Source: Allium sativum (Eukaryota > Streptophyta > Magnoliopsida > Asparagales > Amaryllidaceae). From it: a DNA stretch of 64,000 nt. Where the stretch lies: positions 761,123,603-761,187,602 of the forward strand of contig CM060922.1 in assembly GCA_030737875.1 (NCBI GenBank), read 5' to 3'. Within the stretch, counting starts at the first letter, position 1. Each line of letters starts with the position of its first letter. The translations under genes and the position numbers were made by a program. Shown here piece after piece: positions 1 to 10,642 of this stretch. The notes under the pieces were generated by a model. The model was not told the DNA's origin and did no database searches. It saw nothing but the letters and a program-made list of their open reading frames with translations.

Positions 1-954
1 ATAAAATAATAATTTAATTCTAAACCGGTCAGAAAATGTTGTGTCGACAATATAGGGTGAACGGGCAGTTTGGAATAGTTCGATATTGGGTATATTGAAG
101 TTATATCGACAATTTCGTTTAGTTGTCGACAATGGAATATATATAGTTTATAATTTAAATATAAATAGAGCTACAACGGCGCGGTAGTTCGCGATTTGGC
201 GTTTTGAACTTCAATTGGTCGTACCGGGATCAAAATAAGTCAGATTTTCTCGAAACAAGAAACGTCGGGACCGGTTGGACAATATCTTTCTAGTGGAAGA
301 GAAAAATCCAGTTTTCATCGCGTAGATTTTATTTTATGTCCAAATCAAATTTTGAAAAAGTCGATGTGGAATTCCTTTATAAACTTTATCGTTATTTATA
401 TTAAATAAAGGGGTTTTTAAATTTTTATAATATCGATTTGGCTTCAAATTCAACCCGGGATATTTTATTGTGGTAATATACGATATTCTGGTCGGGTATG
501 GCCTATTTCAATATTTTAATAATATTATATTGAGGTATTTTAAAATTGGTTTATTTTATTTGAATTAGCCAGTTATAAAAGGGCCTTTATTCAAACGACC
601 TCAGTTTCCGACGAAACAAATTTTATTGGGACCACAACAGTAAATTATTGCTAGATCCCAAGTGGCACATCAATTGGGGTTAATTTGTGAGTGTGGCAAA
701 ATAAAATACAAATAAAAACGACTATTTGAACGTGAACGAGGGCCATTCGAACAAACAAACTCGGAATTCGGCGAAACAAGTTTTGTTTGGACCGTATCGT
801 CAAAATATAATACACCGTCCAGTCGCATCTTGAACGGGGTTTTTATGTGAGCACAGCAGCGAATAAACAACGTTTGAAAACGCGATAGGTATAAAATAAA
901 AATCGTTAGTCAACGTCGCCCGTCACATCGACTTAAAATATATTTTCTCCACTC

Positions 955-962
955 TATATATA
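955..962 (+). promoter_or_regulatory. TATA box of the 5' LTR
   Basis: TATATATA follows CTCCACTC and precedes CCCTATACC, about 1065 bp into the LTR. The identical motif occurs in the other LTR at 7802-7809. Its position just before the only GC-rich part of the LTR fits a Pol II start. The start site itself is inferred. Confidence 0.6.
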
Positions 963-1801
963 CCCTATACCTCAGAATTTCCGGCCACAACCCATTCTTC
1001 ACCTTCACATTTTGCAAAAAAGTCCACTTTTACAAAATAATTTATATTTACAAATTCGTGAAGAATCTGCTATGGGATCCTGAAGTAAACTTGTAGATCG
1101 GGTCGATATCTACCCGCGGTAAAAAGTTGGGGACCTATCGTGGTCGGAGGTGGCCGGAATCGGCTGAACAGTGGAGAAATCCAGTTTCGTTCTTTGCCAA
1201 AATTCGAAGGATTGGTCTAATTTTAAAGGTCGGGACCTTGGGGGTTTTGTAGAGGAGAGTCAGGCGGAGGTTTTGGTGGTGGTGGCGTGACCTCTGGTGG
1301 TCGGGGGTGTCGGAATTTGTGAGATGAACGGGAAATGGATTTTTGGGTTTATTTTTGAAAGTGGCGAATGGTCTTGGGGATTTTCAGGCGTCGTCGGCCA
1401 TTGTTGGTGGCAGAGGCTGAAGGTCAGGCGTAGAGGGATGTGAGGCGCATCTAATGGTGGTGGTCCGGTCACCCATAGGCAACGGTGGTCGGAAAATTTT
1501 GGGTCTGAACGATTTCCGTTCATATCAGATTTCTGGCGAGGGGACGGCGAGGTGGGCGTCCAGCGTGGGGGCGTGGCGGTTGCTCTTAACGGCGGAGACA
1601 GTGGTGGTCTTGGCGAGGGTCCCGGTGGTCCTGGGTGGCGCCGGAGTTCGGTTCTTGGATGGATGTTCGGTTGTAAGAAAACAGGAGAGGAAGAGAGCGA
1701 GAGACAGGTTTCAGATGGCCAAGAGGAAGAAAACGCGTATTCTCAAGCTGACGTGGCAATCGTTTCCTAATCATTAGTTTAACGTTAATCAGATTATTAA
1801 G

Positions 1802-2243
1802 GTAAGATTTTATTTATTAATTCAATTTATATATAAACTAGTTAAACCTTTGTATTAGCGTAACTTTTACATACGTCAATGGATTTCAGTGAAGCTTGAT
1901 CCGTTGGGATCGCAGGGACGAGACCTATTCAATGACACTAACTAGGAGTCGATCTGACGCTGTTGGAATTTCAGAAAATTTTGAATGGTCGTCTCAGATT
2001 AAATGCGACGAACGCTTCAACCGTCGACCAAAATTGAATCTGGTAAGTTAATTCTCACACCTTCTGGAATCCTGTGATGTGGTACATTCACAGTAAAATA
2101 TATTTTATAGTTAACAGTTTAAAATGGTTGATTGGATGCGATGGATGCAAATTGGTTGTTTGTTGTTTGTTTGATTGTCGTTATTTCACTATTTTAAATT
2201 GCATATTTAATTCAAATATTTTTATCAACTATCTGTGATGCAG
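1802..2243 (+). other. Intron-like stretch in the LTR leader
   Basis: A donor AAG|GTAAGA at 1801/1802 ends the GC-rich leader. The next 442 bp are AT-rich, with acceptor GATGCAG| ending at 2243. The same pair recurs at 8650-9094 in the second LTR and at 16130-16674 and 35131-35722 (minus) in other families. Splicing itself is inference. Confidence 0.4.
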
Positions 2244-2253
2244 AGAAGGACAG

Positions 2254-2271
2254 GTTGGAGGGATCCAATCG
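2254..2271 (+). other. Conserved GNRA-loop hairpin block after the acceptor
   Basis: TTGGA-GGGA-TCCAA forms a short stem with a GNRA tetraloop. In the second LTR the stem is a perfect seven pairs (GGTTGGA/TCCAACC). It lies 10 bp after the putative 3' splice site and is shared with the LTRs at 14668, 30837 and 44394. Confidence 0.45.
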
Positions 2272-5200
2272 GATTCCTCAAATAAACTGTATTATTGTTT
2301 GTTGTACATATATATGAATTGTTCACCCTGACTGACACCAAACTTGTTCGAATGTTGATAGTTGAATATATATCCATCGTTGTTGTGGTTAAAATCAACC
2401 GACTGTGTTGACTGAGTAATTGACAGTAAATGTCCAAAAATGTATGGTCTTAACGTCGTTCGACCGTAAGGTGAATTGACGGGGTTTTAAAGTTATAAAT
2501 TTATTTATAACTAAATTAAAGCTTTCCAATTATTTTATATAAGGATTTAAAATTAGAAATTTATAAATAAATATTTTTAATCGAGCTTATAAAGGAATTA
2601 CTTAAATGGTTTTAAACCAGTAAAAGCAGAAGGGTAAAGAGTTTACCTAGGGGTTGGTAAAATAGGATAATTGTTTTAAAAACAATTAAATAGTGATTTA
2701 AATTAATTAAGTTATTTAATTAATTTAAAAGGGAAATGACAATGGAAATCAGTTAAGTGCTAATTGATATGTACTGTTGACGAAACCAAGTGTTTTTCGT
2801 TGAAATTAATATGAATTAATTTGATTTAAATTTTCTGAATATTCGTTAAACTTTACGAAGGGTTGGAAATGTTAGTTAATCTTCGATTAACTATAATCAG
2901 AAGGAATTATCAAATTTGTTAGTGTTAATGGAGTAAATCATTATTTAATCAGCTTTTAAAGGTGATAATTATTCTATTTTTAATAAATATCAAAGTTAAC
3001 CATTTTAGTATGGTTAATATTAAAGTTAATTATTATCTTAGTTAATAATAATTAAAGCAAATGACATTTTATTGGAATGCATTGGAAAGGTGATTAGTTG
3101 GAGTTAATATTTGGTCAAGGAAGGCAATAAGAATGTAAAAAGGGATGTATAATCAAAATATTCAAACAAAATTGGTAAATGTAATTCGTAAGTGAACATA
3201 GAGTTTTAACAAGATTTTTCTTAATGGTTAAATTGGGTAAAGGTGGATTCAGTTGAAAAGAAATGTTTGAGAGAGATGAAATAAGTGAATAATATTTTGA
3301 GTAAAGGTTATAGTTAGCGAATATTTACTTAATTCAAGGAATTAAGTAAAAGAATTTTTGAACGAGGAGTTCAAATATAAGAAACGGTTTTTTTTTAAAA
3401 CCAGAGTTGAAATCAAAAAGGGGAAAGGAGGTTTTAAATATTTGTGGTTATGTGATAGACTAATGTTATTCTAAGATAAGAACGAGGTCGATCAAGGTCT
3501 GAGAGGTAACTAAAATACCCCAACTTGGTTGGCTTCACTAATATCAAGGAATGATATTAGTTTGGAATAAGTGAATGTGTTGAAATTGGTTTTATCCTAT
3601 ACAAGGTTATTGAACTCTATTTCGAGAACTTGGGATATAGATGATATGGTAATACTAGTTTCAAAATAAATAAGAATATTTGATTTTGACTTATATAAGT
3701 CAACATTGGGTTTAACCATATTAGAACTGGCATGTGTTAATGTCATTAGAGTATAATATACATATATATATCGAGATACTTGAATATAAAGAAAGAGGAA
3801 AAAGGTTTTTAAAGAAATATATCGCTATTTCCAAAAGGGATGTAAAATCTGGGTATATACATATATACCTGTTATAGTATTTAAAATAGTTTTGTTATAA
3901 ATAAGGATAAGTATAATGTTTTAAAATATATTGGAAGGTTTAAAGTTGATTTACCACTTGGTTAAATATATATAGATTTTGAATAGGCCAGGTAATGCCA
4001 AATGTAGAACCAGTGAATTCAATTCATTGACACCTTTGTTATTTGATAGTTAAATCACCGACTATCAAACCCTGACTAATACGCTTGTTGGTATGGAAAG
4101 ACCGGGATCGAATTCATATTCGAAAACCATTCCGACCAACAAATATGTGAAGATGGTAACTGAAGATGGAGCAATTAAAGACTGATGATTTTCATTATCG
4201 GAAGGACCGCTAATAATCTGTGGATCGCAACCAGAGATAAGCTGTGGTTCTGTCGTGGTTGGAATCTACGGGTTACAAGGACTTCTCACTACTGATCCAT
4301 GGGGTGATTCCTATATGGATGCAGTAGGAGGGTACCTTCGGTTCATTCCTGTTCCTGGATGACTTGTATGGACGTGTGTCTGACAGTGTATTCCTAAAGG
4401 ACCACATACGTTGATTTCTTCAAACGTATTATAGTTGGTTAGTTCCCAACTATAGTATTTTTCTAGACGTCAATTAGTGATATCCAGAGGATCTGATGAT
4501 GTGGCATTCAAAGTAAATTGTGGCCAGATGTTCTAGAAGATAAGTTCTAGCCTCAAGCCTCATCAACCGGGAAATGATAAAAATCGGGCAGGCAGCATGG
4601 CTATGTGGGTCGCTCCCATTAGGGTGTATGATCACCTATCTAGAGAAATTCCATTTGCTTCTTTAATCTATATTCGATGTTGTCCCTTATCGGGAGGCGT
4701 TTGCTGATCCCAACCGTCGGTGATATACATTCGATACACTCAAGCGAAATGAGTGGTCGGTCATGTGAGGGCCGGGTTGCAAGACGTTCTTGTTGAACCC
4801 AGTGTATTCGCCTCTAGAGATACACAGTCGGAAGGTGGTCCCATACGTTGTCAAAGTTGGAATCCAATATCCAATAAGCGCCCGCGGTTTTTGATTGTAT
4901 ACTATATATGGGGAGCATGAGATGCAAGCGTTCCTCTAGATTGTTATTTACTTGTATTTAGACACTATGATAATATCAGATCAAAGTATGATTTCAAAAA
5001 TGTTTTGGGTTATAGTAAGGTAAAAACTGTCCGTGTTTAAGGGTGGGCTGGTCTTACTATTGTCCTTTATTTCAAAAAGGATTTTGCAAAGCTAAACCAG
5101 TTGTTTGTGCTATGAATTTATCACTAATAGTATTCCAGACTGACCCGGTGTATTTTGCTTTGCTTCAAATGTGCTTGGGTCAGACCGGGTGTATTTCTAG

Positions 5201-5544
5201 GTTAGGTTCGCTTGGAGTTTCAGGAATTGGAAGCAGGAGGCTTCACCACTAGTTATATATATACAATTATTTTTATGCTGTGACTGATATGTGTGAACTC
5301 TGATAATTGGTATGTATTTACTGTTCTTTTGTATAAAGAGATTTGATATTACATTTTGTCGTTCCGCTGTGAGATGTGATGTGTTCTTCTTCTTTCTTCT
5401 ATTCTAATATTCTTTCTTTCTTATCTCACCCTCTAAATTCTCTCTAATGACTATCCTGTATTTTCGGTGCTTGGAGGATCGGCATGAGTTACGGTAAGGG
5501 TATTTATGTCGATTTTCGAGACCGAAAATCCTTGGGTGGTTGCA

Positions 5545-5756
5545 GTTGTATCAGAGATGGTTGCTTATTTGGTACGGATGATAGAGGGTTCTCGCTTTGC
5601 GTTAGGTGGCGAACGGGAGACTCTTACCCCTACATCTCCTGACAATGTGGGTTGGTTGAGTCGAGAGGCTGGCCGTAAAAGCAGTTCTGAGGTATCTCTA
5701 TAAGCCACGGTGGGAGGTTAGCCCACTGCCTTTAGCCATTACAGTGGTATCAGAGC
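5545..5756 (+). promoter_or_regulatory. Two primer-binding-site-like motifs about 200 bp apart
   Basis: Directly after the 5' LTR end comes TTGTATCAGAGATGG, a one-base-short version of the tRNA-iMet site. About 200 bp on, at 5745-5756, is a perfect TGGTATCAGAGC preceded by CCATTACA, which itself looks like an LTR end. The interior after the second site resembles the interior of the minus-strand giant element after its PBS (CGAGAG.GCGTATTTGT), so the second is probably the functional one. The roughly 200 bp between them has no counterpart at the 3' LTR end. Confidence 0.65.
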
Positions 5757-6700
5757 TATTGGTTTAGTGATAACCTTGGCTCTGTGGTGTGACTCAATAG
5801 AGATGGGGTTAGCAATACCCTAGACTGAGATAGATTTTATTTACGAGAGTGCGTATTTGTATTTTGTTATAAAATTATTTTTGAAATTGTTTTTGCCCAA
5901 TTTATTTTATAATAAAAGTAATGATTTTCTCAATTTATTATAATATGGGAATCGATTGACTTGTTAATGTTGCTGTGTGATATGTGTGGATAGTGTGCTC
6001 GATCTCATGGATAAACCTGAAACATGAATCGATTTGGTTAAAACCAAGCTGAAATAAATAATTTGAATAAATCAATCCAGATTAAATAAATTTGAATGGA
6101 TAATTAAATAAATGAAGTGATTATAAATAATTATAATCTCGTGTGGATTGAATTGTGTGGAAAATTGGCTGATCTGGATGATATAGATGTTTTGAACATA
6201 ATTAACTGATTTTGATTTGATGACTCATGAGTTTATTGAAGTTGAGAACAGGTGCAGAATTGTCAATTCAGCTTTAAATCCATCCAAGAGAGAAAATTCG
6301 GGAGATAATTGAATCCTGTTTGAATAGAGCTGCATTATAATTAAGCAAGCTCGAATATAAATTATCGCTTATCGTATAATAGTACTCTCAAAAAGGTACG
6401 CCTACGAAAATATGAAATTTTGGGCTTTGTTTGGATTTTGGATTTTCCAACCATGAGGGTCGATGTATACATATTTCTTGATCCTGCAATATTGCAGATA
6501 GTCCTCTGTGCGAAGGAGACTTTGCCGAAATTTTTCCAAAATTTAGAGTGTTAGAATTTTTTTAAAGATTTTTGGAAAATTCTTTTATTTGAAGTAAATT
6601 GGTTTTAAAACCATTGGGTCAGTTTGGAAGCAAATTCGAGTTTTAAAATTAATTCTTTTTGAAAAAAAAATAAAAGTTGACGGCATTTCTTCTACCTTAG
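5757..6700 (+). other. Non-coding interior of the giant-LTR element
   Basis: AT-rich sequence without any open frame of note and without gag or pol similarity on either strand. It would carry only leader and packaging signals of a non-autonomous element (inference). Confidence 0.75.
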
Positions 6701-6701
6701 C

Positions 6702-6737
6702 AATTTCGAGGACGAAATTATTTTAAGGGGGAAGGAA
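6702..6737 (+). promoter_or_regulatory. Pre-PPT hairpin and polypurine tract
   Basis: AATTTCG-AGGA-CGAAATT (6702-6719) is a perfect 7-bp stem with a 4-base loop. It is followed by TTTTAAGGGGGAAGGAA up to 6737, directly before the TG of the 3' LTR. The purine tract primes plus-strand DNA in LTR retroelements. The same hairpin plus tract occurs before other 3' LTRs in the window. Confidence 0.85.
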
Positions 6738-9700
6738 TGTAATGACCCGTGTTTTTCTGCCTATTTATTTGATTTATTTAAAATATTGGGGGAATTTAAA
6801 TAATCGAATTTAACGACTATATTTTGAATTATTATTTAAATAAATAATAAAATAATAATTTAATTCTAAACCGGTCAGAAAATGTTGTGTCGGCAATATA
6901 GGGTGAACGGGCAGTTTGGAATAGTTCGATATTGGGTATATTGAAGTTATATCGACAATTTCGTTTAGTTGTCGACGATGGAATATATATAGTTTATAAT
7001 TTAAATATAAATAGAGCTACAGCGGCGCGGTAGTTCACGATTTGGCGTTTTGAACTTCAATTGGTCGTACTGGGTTCAAAATAAGTCAGATTTTCTCGAA
7101 ACAAGAAACGTCGGGACCGGTTGGACAATATCTTTCTAGTGGAAGAGAAAAATCCAGTTTTCATCGCGTAGATTTTATTTTATGTCCAAATCAAATTTTG
7201 AAAAAAGTCCCTGTGGAATTCCTTTATAAACTTTATCGTTATTTATATTAAATAAAGGGGTTTTTAAATTTTTATAATATCGATTTGGCTTCAAATTCAA
7301 CCCGGGATATTTTATTGTGGTAATATACGATATTCTGGTCGGGTATGGCCTATTTCAATATTTTAATAATATTATATTGAGGTATTTTAAAATTGGTTTA
7401 TTTTATTTGAATTAGCCAGTTATAAAAGGGCCTTTATTCAAACGACCTCAGTTTTCGACGAAACAAATTTTATTGGGACCACAACAGTAAATTATTGCTA
7501 GATCCCAAGTGGTGCATCAATTGGGGTTAATTTGCGAGCGTGGTAAAATAAAATACAAATAAAAACGACTATTTGAACGTGAACGAGGGCCATTCGAGCA
7601 AACAAACTCGGAATTCGGCGAAACAAGTTTCGTTAGGACCGTATCGTCAAAATATAATACACCGTCCAGTCGCGTCTCGAACGGGGTTTGTATGTGAGCG
7701 CAGCAGCGAATAAACAACGTTTGAAAACGCGATAGGTATAAAATAAAAATCGTTAGTCAATGTCGCCCGTCACATCGACTTAAAATATATTTTCTCCACT
7801 CTATATATACCCTATACCTCAGAATTTCCAGCCCACAACCCATTCTTCACCTTCACATTTTGCAAAAAAGTCCACTTTTACAAAATAATTTATATTTACA
7901 AATCCGTGAAGAATCTGCTATGGGATCCTGAAGTAAACTTGTAGATCGGGTCGATATCTACCCGCGGTAAAAAGTTGGGGACCTATCGTGGTCGGAGGTG
8001 GCCGGAATCGACTGAACAGTGGAGATATCCAGTTTCGTTCTTTGCCAAAATTCGAAGGATTGGTCTAATTTTAAAGGTCGGGACCTTGGGGGTTTCGTAG
8101 AGGAGAGTCAGGCGGAGGTTTTGGTGGTGGTGGCGTGACCTCTGGTGGTCGGGGGTGCCGGAATTTGTGAGATGAACGGGAAATGGATTTTTGGGTTTAT
8201 TTTTGAAAGTGGCTAATGGTCTTGGGGATTTTCAGGCGTCGTCGGCCATTGTTGGTGGCAGAGGCTGAAGGTCAGGCGTAGAGGGATGTGAGGCGCATCT
8301 AATGGTGGTGGTCCGGTCACCCATAGGCAACGGTGGTCGGAGAATTTTGGGTCTGAACGATTTCCGTTCATATCGGATTTCTGGCGAAAGGACGGCGAGG
8401 TGGGCGTCCAGCGTGGGGGCGTGGCGGCTGCTCTTAACGGCAGAGACAGTGGTGGTCTTGGCGAGGGTCCCGGTGGTCCTGGGTGGCGCCGGAGTTCGGT
8501 TCTTGGATGGATGTTCGGTTGTAAGAAAACAGGAGAGGAAGAGAGCGAGAGACAGGTTTCAGATGGCCAGGAGGAAGAAAACGCGTATTCTCAAGCTAAC
8601 GTGGCAATCGTTTCCTAATAATTAGTTTAACGTTAATCAGGTTATTAAGGTAAGATTTTATTTATTAATTATTTAATTTATATATAAACTAGTTAAACCT
8701 TTGTATTAGCGTAACTTTTACATACGTCAACGGATTTCAGTGAAGCTGGATCCGTTTGGATCGCAGGGACGAGACCTATTCGATGACACTGACTAGGAGT
8801 CGATCTGATGCAGTTGGAATTTCAGGCAATTTTGAATGGTCGTCTCAGATTAAATGCGACAAAAGCTTCAACCGTCGACCAAAATTGAATATGGTAAGTT
8901 AATTCTCACACCTTCTGGAATCATGTGATGTGGTACATTCACAGTAAAATATATTTTACAGTTAACAGTTTAAAATGGTTGATTGGATGCGATGGATGCA
9001 AATTGGTTGTTTACTGTTTGTTTGATTGTCGTTATTTCACTATTTTAAATTGCATATTTAATTCAAATATTTTTATCAACTATCTGTGATGCAGAGAAGG
9101 ACAGGTTGGAGGGATCCAACCGGATTCCTCAAATAAACTGTATTGTTATTTGTTGTACATATATATGAATTGTTCACCCTGACTGACACCAAACTTGTTC
9201 GAATGTTGATAGTTGAATATATATCCATCGTTGTTGTGGTTAAAATCAACCGACTGTGTTGACTGAGTAATTGATAGTAAATGGCCAAAAATGTATGGTC
9301 TTAACGTCGTTCGACCATAAGGTGAATTGACGGGGTTTTAAAGTTATAAATTTATTTATAACTAAATTAAAGCTTTCCAATTATTTTATATAAGGATTTA
9401 AAATTAGAAATTTATAAATAAATATTTTAATCGAGTTTATAAAGGAATTACTTAAATGGTTTTAAACCAGTAAAAGCAGAAGGGTAAAGAGTTTACCTAG
9501 GGGTTGGTAAAATAGGATAATTGTTTTAAAAACAATTAAATAGTGATTTAAATTAATTAAGTTATTTAATTAATTTAAAAGGTAAATGACAATGTAAATC
9601 AGTTAACTGCTAACTGATATGTACTGTTGACGAAACCAATTGTTTTTGGTGAAATTAATATGAATTAATTTGATTTAAATTTTCTGAATATTCGTTAAAC

Positions 9701-10601
9701 TTGACAAAGGGTTGGAAATGTTAGTTAATCCTCGATTAACTATAATCAGAAGGAATTATCAAATTTGTTAGTGTTAATGGAGTAAATCATTATTTAATCA
9801 GCTTTTAAAGGTGATAATTATTCTATTTTTAATAAATATCAAAGTTAACCATTTTAGTATGGTTAATATTAAAGTTAATTATTATCTTAATTAATAATAA
9901 TTAAACCAAATGACATTTTATTGGAATGCATTGGAAAGGTGATTAGTTGGAGTTAATATTTGGTCAAGGAAGGCAATAAGAATGTAAAAAGGGATGTATA
10001 ATCAAAATATTCAAACAAAATTGGTAAATGTAATTCGTAAGTGAACATAGAGTTTTAAAAAGATTTTTCTTAATGGTTAAATTGGGTAAAGGTGGATTCA
10101 GTTGAAAAGAAATGTTTAAGAGAGATGAAATAAGTGAATAATATTTGGAGTAAAGGTTATAGTTAGCGAATATTTACTTAATTCAAGGAATTAAGTAGAA
10201 GAATTTTTGAACGAGGAGTTCAAATATAAGACACGGTTTTTAAAAAAAAAACAGAGTTGAAATCAAAAAGGGGAAAGGAAGTTTTAAATATTTGTGGTTA
10301 TGTGATAGACTAATGTTATTCTAAGATAAGAACGGGGTCAATCAAGGTCTGAGAGGTAACTAAAATACCTCAATTTGGTTGGCTTCACTATTATCAAGGA
10401 ATGATATTAGTTTGGAATAAGTGAATGTGTTGAAATTGGTTTTATCCTATACAAGGATATTGAACTCTATTTCGAGAACTTGGGATATAGATGATATGGT
10501 AATAGTAGTTTCAAAATAAATAAGAATATTTGATTTTGACTTATATAAATCAACATTGGGATTAACCATATTAGAACTGGAATGTGTTAATGTCATTAGA
10601 G

Positions 10602-10642
<41 letters not shown>

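Larger units (their letters stand above)
1..5544 (+). repeat. 5' LTR of giant-LTR element (first 109 bp outside window)
   Basis: This stretch aligns along its whole length with 6847-12409. The end at 5544 (GGTTGCA) is set by alignment with the 3' LTR end (CGTTACA at 12409). It holds a TATA box at 955-962, a GC-rich leader around 1080-1770, an intron-like stretch at 1802-2243, a conserved hairpin block at about 2254-2275, and a block with AAGCAGGAGGCTTC at 5231-5244 shared with other families in the window. A 107-codon open frame at 1454-1777 is not recognisable and lies in the leader. The rest is AT-rich non-coding LTR. Confidence 0.88.
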
